DNA from: Strigamia acuminata
Lineage: Eukaryota > Arthropoda > Chilopoda > Geophilomorpha > Linotaeniidae
NCBI GenBank assembly: GCA_949358305.1
Contig: OX442314.1
Span: 3,229,087-3,289,086 of the forward strand
Direction: 5' to 3'
Length of the DNA stretch: 60,000 bases
A program made the translations under genes and the position numbers. This document shows positions 33,601 to 41,619 of this stretch, piece by piece (the stretch's first letter is position 1; the number at the start of each line of letters is the position of its first letter). The notes beneath the pieces are model-generated. The model was not told the origin of the DNA and ran no database searches. It saw only the letters and a program-made list of their open reading frames with translations.

Positions 33601-34568
33601 TTTGGAAAACAACACGAAGACGCAATGAAAGTACTCGACATGGTCAAAACTCAATTCGACTTAGTCATCTTAGGACAGACGAGAAAACTGTTGGGAGTTG
33701 AGTTCTACCCATATGATCAACGCATGGTCTTACATCAAAGATCATATATCAACAAAGTTCTACTGAAGTTCAAGAACCATCTAGACTTTGTAAAAATCCG
33801 ATCCCAACCGATGACAAAGGCAACTATCCTTACAAAGCAAAGTTGTCCAAGTACGATTGAAGACTGCAAGATAATGGAGGGAATTCCTTATCGAAGCTTG
33901 CTGGGATGTTTGGCGTTTATCGCATCGAGGACAAGACCCGATATGACCTACGCTGTTAATATCCTAAGCCAGTTCCAGTCCAACCCCGGATGGGACCATT
34001 GGATCGCATTGCTCGACTTGCTCAGTTACCTGAGGACGACGAGGAGCTTTGGATTGATGCTGTTCCCAAATGATCGAGTAGAAGTCATTGGCTATAGTGA
34101 CTCTGACTACGCAAACAACAGGGATGACCGTATCTCCATTGGAGGAACACTCATACACTAGGAAGTTCACCAATATACTGGAGAACATTTAAACAGCGAA
34201 ATGTCACGCTGTCGACCATGGAAGCCGAATATGTGGCCCTTACTGAAACAGTAAAGGACCACATATGGATTGTAAGAGTTCTGCATGAAATCGTCCCCGA
34301 ACTCGCTGATAGGTTTAATCACCATATTTTATGCGACAACATCTCGACGGTTGACTTCACCAAATCCAATGTGGAGAATCGAAAGACCAAGCATATTGAT
34401 ATTAGATATCATTTTATTCGAGAGCTTGTGAGAAGGGACAATCTTCAAATTACGCATGTGGGGACGAAATCCAACTACGCAGATATATTTACGAAGTCAG
34501 TCGACAAAACTGACCTGGTTCAATTCTGTAATCGTTTCCTGGTTGACTTAACTATTTTAAGCGCTTGA
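30644..34568 (+). pseudogene. Copia C gag-pol, gag deleted and RNase H frameshifted
   Basis: Starts at ATG 30644 (MESDKLDRKVTLLN). Near 30730, at a GATG microhomology, about 177 codons of gag present in copia D are missing and the frame changes; the downstream frame runs from about 30730 to 34161: knuckle CFRCNQPGHWARDC, protease YDTGATGH (about 31112), GAG-pre-integrase (WHERLGH), integrase (HMDVCGAF, RTDNGMEF, NGVSERLNQT), reverse transcriptase (YGLHQSGREW, YVDD about 33581) and the start of RNase H. A one-base loss near 34158 moves the remainder (STMEAEYVAL, NRKTKHIDIR) to the frame ending at 34568. Confidence 0.9.
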
Positions 34569-34574
34569 TAATAT

Positions 34575-34586
34575 GAGGGGGCCGAT
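34575..34586 (+). promoter_or_regulatory. Copia C polypurine tract
   Basis: GAGGGGGCCGAT adjoining the 3' LTR; copia D has the same tract on the other strand at 41585-41596. Confidence 0.7.
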
Positions 34587-34913
34587 TGTTGAAATATAAT
34601 ATGTGACCGCTTATGTATCTATGTTTATGTCATATTGTCAAGCAGTAATGCTTTCTAATTGTTATGACCTTTCGTTTGTATTTACTTTTAGCTGCACGAC
34701 TAATAGCAGCTTTGTTTACATTGTGTTTGCATTTGTGGCCATAAGGTGGCGCTGTATACCGTGTGGCCAGTCATGTGACTAAAAGAATAAATCTTTCACT
34801 CTGTGTTCAGCTTCTAAGCAGCAACCAAGTTGTCTCTTTATTTCTCATCCAGAGTTCTTCCAATTCCACTGCAAAACCACGGAATTATAAGTGGTTTCCT
34901 GCACAACTCAACA
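34587..34913 (+). repeat. Copia C 3' LTR
   Basis: 327 bp, identical to the 5' LTR as read by eye; followed by GCATT. Confidence 0.92.
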
Positions 34914-34918
34914 GCATT

Positions 34919-35119
34919 CCCCCGAAAGAAATATTCCAATACGTCGGTGAAGACGTAGTCGTAAATTTCAGCACGGATGCGACGTATTCGTCATCGTCAA
35001 AGGCGGATAACTGCGGAGTTTACAGCCTCCTTACGCTGTATTTATCAACAAATCTTAACCTCGAACGAAATACAATCAATAAAATTATTCTCGCGATGGT
35101 CAGTCTAGGTTTGCTTTAA
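34919..35119 (+). CDS. Adenain-like cysteine protease 2, C-terminal piece
   Basis: 67 codons including stop at 35117-35119. The nucleophile Cys is in DNCGVYSLL (35012-35014). It continues the frame of 29333-29554. The gene ends the run of recognisable Polinton genes on this side. Confidence 0.8.
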   Translation, partial: PPKEIFQYVGEDVVVNFSTDATYSSSSKADNCGVYSLLTLYLSTNLNLERNTINKIILAMVSLGLL

Positions 35120-35143
35120 TGTACCAAAGTTCAACGGGCACCC

Positions 35144-35525
35144 GATAGCCCCGTAGCCCCGTAGCCCCATAGCCCCATAGCTTCGTAGCCACATATCCAC
35201 GCAGCTTAATAGCTTAATAGCTTCATAGCTTAATAGCTTCGTAGCTTCATAGCGCCATAGCTTCGTAGCTTTATAGCTTAATAGCTTCATAGCTTTATAG
35301 CTTTATAGCTTCATCGCTTCATAGCTTCATCGCCCCATCGCCCATCGCCATCGCTTCATCGCCCATTGCTTCATCGCCCCATCGCCCATTGTCCCATAGC
35401 CGCATGGCTCCATAGCCCGATAGTCCTATAAGCCCATGGCCCCATGGCCCCATGGCCCGATAGCTCGATAGCCCCATAGGCCGAGAGCCCCATAGCCTGA
35501 TAGCCTGATAGCCTGATAGCCGCAT
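35144..35525. repeat. 8-bp tandem repeat array, (A/G)TAGCYYN
   Basis: About 47 degenerate units of eight bases such as GTAGCCCC, ATAGCCCC, ATAGCTTC and ATAGCTTA, shading to ATCGCCCC in the middle. Directly follows the protease 2 stop and abuts the palindrome at 35526. Non-coding; on the minus strand it translates as repetitive LWGY/RLWGYEA-like peptides, which I do not consider a gene. Confidence 0.9.
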
Positions 35526-35552
35526 AGGTTATGGGTTAAAAACCCATAACCT
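35526..35552. terminator. Palindromic hairpin at right end of Polinton (copy 3)
   Basis: Arms AGGTTATGGGTT / AACCCATAACCT around AAA, followed by TTAACCCTTAATCAT, the complement of the TTAAGGGTTAA seen left of hairpin 1. Links the two ends of the element. Confidence 0.5.
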
Positions 35553-35838
35553 TTAACCCTTAATCATACGCTCGCTATAAAGATAATTCAATATACATTT
35601 TTTTTTTCTCAAAAGTGAAATATTTTTAAAGTTAATCGAAGTTTCATATTTTTCAATTTTACCGAGAAAATGTTTCAAATCGAGCGGACGGTGTTCAAAC
35701 ATTTAACGGCATGTAAATATAATTACCGTCGATTTTTTTTTTTCAAAAAAGAAAAAATGAAAAAATTTTGTATATATAAAAAAAGAAACAGATCGAACGC
35801 AATTTGAGAAAAAAAATAATAAGAATAAACAGATCGTC

Positions 35839-36120
35839 ATGTATCTATTCCAAATCCATCAAAACAAAACAGCGGAAGAAAAATTAATCATTTTGAAACA
35901 ACTGTCAATATTTCTATTAGTGAATTATGGAGGAGTGGTAAAAGAAAAAACACAGTGTTCGATGCTTTGGCAGCCTCATCAACTCGTAAAGAGACAGACT
36001 CTGTAAGAGAGGTTAGGAAAGTTTTACAACCTAAATATAGCTGAAATTAGGTTTGTTCATGATGGACTTACGCTATCAGAACTGAACGAATTGGAAAAAA
36101 TCAATCACTTGTTCGGCTAA
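35839..36120 (+). pseudogene. Small ORF of 93 codons broken by one TAA
   Basis: ATG 35839, in-frame TAA at 36004-36006, then the same frame is open to TAA 36118. First half MYLFQIHQNKTAEEKLIILK..., second half ...GKFYNLNIAEIRFVHDGLTLS. Charged helical composition, no recognised family. A TATATATAAAAAAAG box lies 65-75 bases upstream. Could be a degraded Polinton accessory gene; the frame could also be chance. Confidence 0.35.
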
Positions 36121-36245
36121 TCGAAACGAGTAAACATATAAACATGTAAGGCATAAACATTAATCGATTAAACCAATTCATATAGCTAAAAAAAAGGTTA
36201 ATCAATTATTATAGCTAAAGAGATTAATCAATCATTATAGCTAAA

Positions 36246-36273
36246 AAGGTTAGGGGTTACAACCCCTAACCTT
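36246..36273. terminator. Palindromic hairpin at right end of Polinton (copy 4)
   Basis: Perfect 13-bp arms AAGGTTAGGGGTT / AACCCCTAACCTT with AC centre, preceded by TAGCTAAA words that also flank the left-end hairpins. Confidence 0.5.
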
Positions 36274-36319
36274 ACCCAAGCTAAAGTATAGACTTAATAT
36301 ATAAAAATAAAATAAAAAC

Positions 36320-36391
36320 TTACTTTGACGGTGAGCTTCTTTTTCCATTTTTCCTCCCACTTTGGGAAAAATATGGAATTGTGTCCGTCAT
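36320..36391 (-). CDS. Short first-exon ORF after leftward promoter
   Basis: ATG 36391 encodes MTDTIPYFSQSGRKNG... for 23 codons and meets TAA that is part of a GTAAGT splice-donor consensus (36323-36318). The first nine codons are the same as in the right arm. It may be exon 1 of a spliced gene; no second exon was identified. Confidence 0.35.
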   Translation of the reverse strand: MTDTIPYFSQSGRKNGKRSSPSK

Positions 36392-36485
36392 GTGAATACT
36401 TCCGTCTTTCTTCCGAAGTTGATGAGAAAAAAATTGAAACGTCCAGCGTGGAAACAGCAGCCTTTTCAAGTGTGAGGGGTGGGAA

Positions 36486-36522
36486 CCACTGATTTAATGT
36501 AGGGTTTGATGTCCTTTATATA
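36486..36522 (-). promoter_or_regulatory. TATA plus initiator promoter, leftward
   Basis: TATATAAAGG (36522-36513 on the minus strand) lies 32 bases before the A of TCAGTGG (36492-36486), the normal arthropod TATA-to-Inr spacing. A CCAAT box in the conserved GCCAATCAGAG block is upstream. Confidence 0.55.
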
Positions 36523-36718
36523 CATTTTTAATTATGTTAATGGGCTAGTCCATTATTCGCGGGTAAACGATCTCTGATTGGCTGGTTTTTACCTTTTCTG
36601 CCGTTTCACTCCTCAAAAAAATCCGCCTTGAAAAAATAGTCCGCCTCGAAAAATTAAAGAATCAATTATGGCGACATACCAAATCTAACCCTCAGATGCT
36701 CGGCTGCGTTTTTTTTAG

Positions 36719-36921
36719 GCTCCTCAAACATCATTTAAAAAAATTAAATAATTAATCAATTCACGCGTGGTTCACGATATTTCATCAGTTTTGCAGCAAT
36801 ACACAAAACAATGATGCAATAATGGAGGTAGATTGATTAATTAGGGCTAGAAAAAAATACCGAAAGGTAGGGGTTAGTCTTTCTAATTGTAGCACAGATA
36901 GAACCTTCTACTTTTTTTTAA
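36719..36921. other. AT-rich spacer within the inverted repeat
   Basis: No feature beyond A/T runs and a GGTAGGGGTTAG word related to the hairpin repeats. Confidence 0.5.
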
Positions 36922-37185
36922 ATGAAAGAGGAATGCCAGTTTAGTAAACCGACATATTTAAAAAACACGCTCGCCGCATTAAAAATTGATAAATTTTGGG
37001 CTGGAAACGATATCAAAAACGATCCGTTTACACAATTAAAACTACCGAAACGCACTTTCGTTCGTATTACACGAACCATTAGGCCTAGAAGTTCGTTCTT
37101 TTTTTACGAAGAAAGCTCGTTCTTTTGTCTACGTCTCGATGTATTTTATAAAATTTTAGGTGCTTTTAAAAGTACTTTATTTTGA
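36922..37185 (+). CDS. Hypothetical ORF, 87 residues, inside the inverted-repeat spacer
   Basis: ATG 36922 to TGA 37183. Residues 1-55 look protein-like (YLKNTLAALKIDKFWAGNDI), the rest is Phe-rich and encoded by repetitive GTTCGTTC/TTTTTACGAAG sequence, so a real product may be shorter. No family recognised and no close neighbour to suggest a role. Confidence 0.3.
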   Translation: MKEECQFSKPTYLKNTLAALKIDKFWAGNDIKNDPFTQLKLPKRTFVRITRTIRPRSSFFFYEESSFFCLRLDVFYKILGAFKSTLF

Positions 37186-37620
37186 CGCCGAAAGTACCGT
37201 TAAAACACTGAATTGGCATCCATTTTTATTTAGTCATTAATCATTCGCCCCCACCGAATGGAGGGAGGCGGAACATCAAGGTCACTTCTTCAACTTAAAG
37301 TCGCCACATGGAGTTGTAGTAGTGGAGTTGTAAAAATGACCTTGGTGTCCCGCTGCTCTGCTAATCTCCATTACAGTCGTGCAAATGACTGGTGTCAAAT
37401 TCATTGTTGTTTGAGAAGCATAAAAAAAAAAAAACGCAGCCGAGCATCTGAGGGTTAGATAAGATATGACGCAGTATTTAATTGTATAATTTTTCGAGGC
37501 GGACTATTTTTTCAAGGCGGATTTTTTTAAGGGGTGAAACGGCAGAAAAGGTAAAAACCAGCCAATCAGAGATCGTTTACCCGCGAATAATGGACTAGTC
37601 CATTGACGTAATTATGAATG

Positions 37621-37656
37621 TATAAAAAGAGCGCCGATCTCCCGCAATAAATCAGT
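37621..37656 (+). promoter_or_regulatory. TATA plus initiator promoter, rightward
   Basis: TATAAAAAG at 37621-37629 and TCAGTT at 37652-37657; the initiator A is 33 bases from the TATA start. The CCAAT-containing block lies about 60 bases upstream, as in the left arm. Confidence 0.6.
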
Positions 37657-37746
37657 TCCCCTCCCTCCTTACGATTGAAAGGGCCGCTGTTTCCACGCTG
37701 GACGTTTCAATTTTTTGCTCATCGGAAGAAAGACGAAGGTATTCAC

Positions 37747-37866
37747 ATGACGGACACAATTCCATATTTTTCCAATATGGAAAAAAAAAATGGAAACGAA
37801 CGGAAGAACTACCAGATCATCCGTCAAAGTAAGTTATTTTTTTATTTGTTTATTTTTTTTATATAT
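37747..37866 (+). CDS. Short first-exon ORF after rightward promoter
   Basis: ATG 37747 encodes MTDTIPYFSNMEKKNG..., crossing a CAAAGTAAGT splice-donor consensus at 37829-37834; unspliced it runs on into low-complexity FFYLFIFF. The shared MTDTIPYFS with the left arm, where the following bases have diverged with indels, hints at coding constraint on the first codons. Confidence 0.35.
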
Positions 37867-37944
37867 TAACCCTAGCCAACACTCGGACACTTTTACGGCG
37901 AAATAATCGAAAGCCACAACTCATAACCTCGAACCTTTATATCG

Positions 37945-38072
37945 TAAGAGGTTAGAGGTTAGGTTAGGTTAGGTTAGATTAGCCCGACACTTTTACAGCT
38001 AACCTTTTACCTTTACATCGCGAGAGGTTAGAGGTTAGGTTAGGTTAGGTTAGCTTAGGTTAGGTTAGCCCG
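37945..38072. repeat. Telomere-like (TTAGG)n tracts in an 80-bp duplication
   Basis: Two tracts of GGTTAGGTTAGGTTAGGTTAG (about 37955-37975 and 38032-38066) inside a duplicated unit of roughly 78 bases that includes CCGACACTTTTAC and GAGAGGTTAGA. TTAGG is the common insect/arthropod telomere unit; here it is interstitial and short. Confidence 0.7.
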
Positions 38073-38099
38073 ACGCTTTTACGGCTAAAATATTCGAAT

Positions 38100-38600
38100 G
38101 CCAAAATATATTTCAAATGTCGGTTGTGGAGTAGAAATGAAGTTTAACATGGGATCCTATGGGGTCCAGTCCCCTACTTTTTACTACAACAACACTGGCC
38201 TGATCAAACAATGCAAAAAACACCACCCAAAACACCGTATCTATTAAAGAATGCGCGCCGGCAGGCTGCTTAGCGCATTTACCCGGTGCTTCACTGCAGC
38301 ACATCAACGCCATTTTTTTTCTCGGTTTTTCATGTTTTTCACCTCGTTTTAACTCGTTTTTATCATTTTTTTTATGATTTCTTAATTTTTTTTTCATTTT
38401 TAAATCGTTTTTTTACGGCTTTTAATGTTTTTTTCCCATTTTTTTTCCATTTTTTGATGATTTTTTAGGTTTTTTTTTAAGTTTTAATTGGTTTTTCATG
38501 GTTTTTAATATTTTTATTGGTTTTAATGTGTGTTTTATGATCTTTTACGTGTTTTTCCAGAAGACACAAGATTCTCATGTGAAATTCTCATGTTTATGAG
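38100..38600. other. Gene-free stretch with T-rich low-complexity sequence
   Basis: 38100-38310 is unique-looking sequence without a convincing frame; 38310-38560 is T-rich (TTTTT with CATGTTTT, ACGTGTTTT words). Nothing supportable as a gene. Confidence 0.6.
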
Positions 38601-38624
38601 TTTTTGAATTTCGACCTTATTCAT

Positions 38625-38850
38625 ATAAAAATTTAGAGTTTCGACCTTATTCATGAATAAGGTCGACCTTATACATATTTCGACCTTATTCATGAATAAG
38701 ATAGAAACAGCATTTCGACCTTAGTCCTTTCGACCCTAGTCATTTCTGTATATGTAATTTCAACTTTAATCATTTCGCCCAGGGATGGGATACTTGGGTC
38801 GAAATTAATAAGGTCAAAACAGGATTTCAACCTTATTCATTTCGACCTTA
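38625..38850. repeat. TTTCGACCTTATTCAT repeats with palindromes
   Basis: Irregular repeats of CGACCTTATTCAT, including a perfect palindrome with arm GACCTTATTCA at 38645-38666 and a second CTTATTCATGAATAAG at about 38686. Confidence 0.7.
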
Positions 38851-38863
38851 GTATGAAATCCCA

Positions 38864-39000
38864 CCGACTCAAATCGGGGGTCGACCGACTCGAATCGGGG
38901 GTCGACCGACTCGAATCGGGGGTCGACCGACTCAAATCGGGGGTCGACCGACTCGAATCGGGAGTCGACCGACTCGAATCGGGGGTGGACCGACTCGAAT
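38864..39000. repeat. 21-bp tandem repeat, seven copies
   Basis: Units with core CGACTCGAATCGGGGGTC, differing at single bases (CAAATC, GGGAGTC, GGTGGACC). The array ends exactly where copia A2 begins at 39002, so A2 inserted in it or at its edge. The seven-residue peptide repeats on either strand are by-products. Confidence 0.9.
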
Positions 39001-39001
39001 C

Positions 39002-39154
39002 TGTTGTTTATCGATGGCAAACAGTCCTCCGTACTTGTTCTGCGCATTTCTAGTGTTTTCCTGCATCAAGCAGTGTTTTGTATTTATTTAGACTTTAAGT
39101 TATTATTTAGCACTGGGCATAATGCTGCCCCTATCAGTATTATATAAGTTTATT
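39002..39154 (+). repeat. Copia A2 5' LTR fragment
   Basis: Similar to copia A LTR positions 1-165 (TCCTCCGTA, TATTTATTTAGACTTTA, ATAATGCTGCC), then jumps to leader sequence at GCGAATTTGCGATAAA. Confidence 0.8.
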
Positions 39155-39884
39155 TGCGAATTTGCGATAAATTTTCTATTTGCAGATTTCCGCGACAATT
39201 TTCGTCTTTAGAACGTTCGAGACGACACGCTGACGTTCTCTAGTAGTCTGGATTACCGGCACTACGATTGTTTATTTAATTTTGTTCGAATTTCCGTGGG
39301 ATTCGCGATTTTCGAAACGAATTTTGTGTATTTTCAGATTTTCGCCGTTTTCCAACGAGAATCAACGTTGGAAACCCATTTTACACAGCGTGAACGACGA
39401 TTTGGACTAATTCCCGACTTAGTACACCGTGTACGGTCGTTGTATCGACGATTTTTCTCGAAGAAACGACGATTTTCGACGATTTTCGCATTTAAATGCG
39501 CAACTACGCCATTTTCATCTCTAGATTGGCGCAACGTCTCATCATACTAATTAAAAATTGCTTTTCAGTTGTCGTAATTAGCTTGTTAGTATTTAAGGTC
39601 GTATTAAGTTTTTGTGTGTCCCTTAGAATAGTTTGTGCCCTTCGGTTCAGTCGAACCACCGCACACACTCATTCCTAGCCAGTGCTTACCGCGGCCAACA
39701 GGTACTCCCGCGCCTCCAGGTAGGCGAACGGACCACTGTGTGTTGGCTGGCTAGGGTTATCTGACCACTTCAGAAGTGGTTGCCCAATTCGATTGATATC
39801 CGCTTTGACAGTGCTTCGATCAGTACGCCATATTGGTGTTGTTCAACGCGATATCGTGCTACGAGACCGTCAAGTGCTCCAATC
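39155..39884 (+). other. Copia A2 untranslated leader, up to gypsy G
   Basis: Aligns by eye with 10345-11090 of copia A with many substitutions outside the structured block. No gene. Confidence 0.8.
39674..39797 (+). ncRNA. Conserved structured leader element in copia A2
   Basis: Stem CCTAGCCAG (39674-39682) with CTGGCTAGG (39747-39755), inner CCAACA/TGTTGG, and the following ACCACTTC/GAAGTGGT hairpin, as in copia A. Single-base changes inside (CGGCCAAC for TGGCCAAC, GGTAGGCG for GGAAGGCG) leave the arms intact. Confidence 0.55.
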
Positions 39885-39888
39885 GTAC

Positions 39889-40143
39889 TGTAAAATATCC
39901 CAAACTTGGGATCAGCTGACCCGAAATTACCAAGACACAACTACAAGCTCTAGTTAACTTCAAGTGATTTTATTACAAAACAATTCCTCTATATATATCG
40001 CATTGGCCAGCTCTGATTGGCTGACCTTAAAGCACAGCCCCCAATTGGCTAATTACCCCCAAAACGTCTGTCGGACATATTCTTGTATGTCCGCCCGCCC
40101 TCTGGCGATCGTTATCGCCCGTCAAACCCCGAAAAACTCTACA
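39889..40143 (-). repeat. Gypsy G 3' LTR
   Basis: 255 bp, TGTAAAATATCCC to CTCTACA on the plus strand. Confidence 0.9.
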
Positions 40144-40156
40144 CTCGGTCATCCGA

Positions 40157-41265
40157 CTAATTGTCGGCGTCCCCGCCGACACCCGTTAACTCATCTTCGG
40201 CTCCTGATGCTGCGTCGTCCTCAAATGCCCACCTCTTCATTTGGTCGATTGGTGCAGTCGTTGTGTATCGAGGCGGGTTCTCGAGACTCGTAATCTCATA
40301 CACTGTGCTCGAAATCCGTCGGCTTACTCGTAGTGGTCCTCGATACAAATTACTCAGCTTTCCCGCCTTGCTTTGTATGGCGATCGCTTTTCTTCGTACG
40401 ACGACTATATCTCCGACCTCGTATGTCCGATTCGGTCCTCGATGTTTGTCGAACGCCTTCTTCTGTTTGATCTGGTTTGTTGTTAGTGTCTCGTACGCTT
40501 CGTTTCTTACGTCTTCAATTTCCGTTTCGTCCCCATCGTTTTCTTCGACCACTATCGCTGCTAATCTTGGCTCAACGATTGTTCTCGGCTGGAATCCGTA
40601 CAACACTTCCATCGGTGTTTTCTTGGTCGACTGGTTGATTCTCGAGTTGATCGCGATTTCGACCTTGTCAATCCCCTTACTCCAGTCACTTCCATCGTCC
40701 TTCGTCGTCTGGCTTGCCAACATCGGAATTATCGTTCGATTCATTCTTTCTACTTGCCCGTTTGTCGCCGCATCATCTTGGGTAGGTACAACACATCCTT
40801 TCGTCGTCCGTTCGTTATTAATTCGAAGTAAACGTGCCCTCGCTTGATCTTGTACCCTCGGCTCTTGTGCCGCATCCGCTCGTCCACTAAATCTTGGTCG
40901 TCGGCTAATAACGCGTCTTTCAATTCCTTACATTCGGGATCACTTTCCTGCGCGGCCACGAGCCAATCGCCTTCTGCAAACTTGATTTGGTTAATTTTAA
41001 ACCGTCGCTTCATCTCTGTCTCCCCGTCGCTCGCTGGTTCTGCGTTTCTACTCAGGGCGTCGACATGCCCCATAAGCAATCCCGGCCGATGTATCGCTTT
41101 GAAATTGTATTCCGAAAGCGCCAATACCCATCTCCCGATTCGTGGCGTTAATTCACGTTTCTTCAGTCCGTATCGTACCGCTTCGCAATCTGTCACCACT
41201 GTAAATTCCGCGCCATACAGATACATCCGAAACTTCAATACCGCCCAAACCACTGCCATTAACTC
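40157..41265 (-). pseudogene. Gypsy G pol 3' part: RNase H end and integrase remnant
   Basis: From 41265, in frame with 47328-50474 across copia D, the frame gives the second half of RNase H (VTDCEAVRYGL, HRPGLLMGHVDALSR) and the integrase N-terminal spacer to LPKMM near 40775. Here the zinc-binding region and the first two catalytic Asp are missing: the sequence jumps to TNGQVERMNRT, which holds the catalytic Glu, in another frame. That frame runs to the stop at 40157 through the integrase C-terminal domain (YEVGDIVVVRRK, LYRGPLRVSRR). The 40750 stop results from the frame change. Confidence 0.87.
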
Positions 41266-41584
41266 TGTTGAGTTTTAATTGTGAACTCATGCAGATAGTT
41301 TAGTTGCTGCAGTGGATTGGAAAAGTTAACAGGTGAAATAATGAGACGCCATCTTTGCAGGTGAGAAACATAACATCAAGTGAAGTTTTATTAGCTTGTC
41401 ACGTGACTCTTTTACAACAAGCGCCACCTTTAGGCAGCATATATAAATAATATGTAAACAAACATTGTGTTTGTTTACAAAAGCAAACATAAACAAAGTG
41501 CAAACTAAAGAGCGCATTATCACTTGTTAATACGATCTAGAGATATGTATATTATGCATGGCAATGATATATCATATCCTAACA
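41266..41584 (-). repeat. Copia D 3' LTR
   Basis: 319 bp, TGTTGAGTTTTAATTG to CATATCCTAACA on the plus strand; same sequence as 47004-47322. Shares GGTGGCGCT and CACGTGAC words with the copia C LTR. The polypurine tract GAGGGGGCCGAT is at 41585-41596 (minus). Confidence 0.92.
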
Positions 41585-41619
41585 ATCGGCCCCCTCGTAT
41601 TCACAAGTATTCAAGACAG

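Larger units (their letters stand above)
29555..34913 (+). mobile_element. Ty1/copia retrotransposon C
   Basis: 327-bp LTRs, identical by eye, and target-site duplication GCATT (29550-29554 and 34914-34918). Total 5,359 bp. Related to copia D in gag, protease and integrase. Most of gag is deleted and RNase H is frameshifted. It interrupts Polinton protease 2. Confidence 0.93.
1..36280. mobile_element. Polinton/Maverick DNA transposon, fragmented by five insertions
   Basis: Gene fragments outside the inserted retroelements form a recognisable Polinton set: family B DNA polymerase, chromodomain integrase, FtsK/HerA-like ATPase, adenain-like proteases, double jelly-roll major capsid protein, penton-like minor capsid protein, DUF8207-like protein and a PLA2-like protein. 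Removing BEL, copia A, copia C and the TA-flanked palindromic element leaves roughly 11 kb; with the missing N-terminal polymerase off the left edge this suits the usual 15-20 kb. Related palindromic hairpins near 791-927, 35526 and 36246 support one element spanning the interval. The right boundary is a guess: I could not identify the terminal inverted repeat, and the left end is outside the window. Confidence 0.9.
36310..36718 (-). repeat. Promoter-bearing inverted repeat, left arm
   Basis: About 400 bases, inverted relative to 37431-37866, roughly 80-90 percent alike by eye. Shared blocks include CGCAGCCGAGCATCTGAGGG, AGCCAATCAGAGATCGTTTA, CCACGCTGGACGTTTCAATT and the start of a short ORF. 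May be a Polinton terminal repeat or a duplicated gene promoter. Confidence 0.8.
37431..37866 (+). repeat. Promoter-bearing inverted repeat, right arm
   Basis: Mirror of 36310-36718. Ends in TTTTTTTTATATATTAACCCTAGCC, as the left arm ends in TATATATTAAGTCTA on its strand. The two arms are 712 bases apart. Confidence 0.8.

Noticed and set aside
38113-38397. Minus-strand 94-codon frame near the T-rich region
   Set aside because: N-terminal half is Lys-rich from the T-run and no domain is recognisable.
38814-39053. Repeats at 38864-39000 as a CRISPR array or heptapeptide protein
   Set aside because: Units are directly tandem with no unique spacers, and the genome is eukaryotic; peptide repeats are by-products of a 21-bp period.
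40161-40847. Plus-strand 228-codon frame
   Set aside because: Antisense to the gypsy integrase remnant; no motifs.
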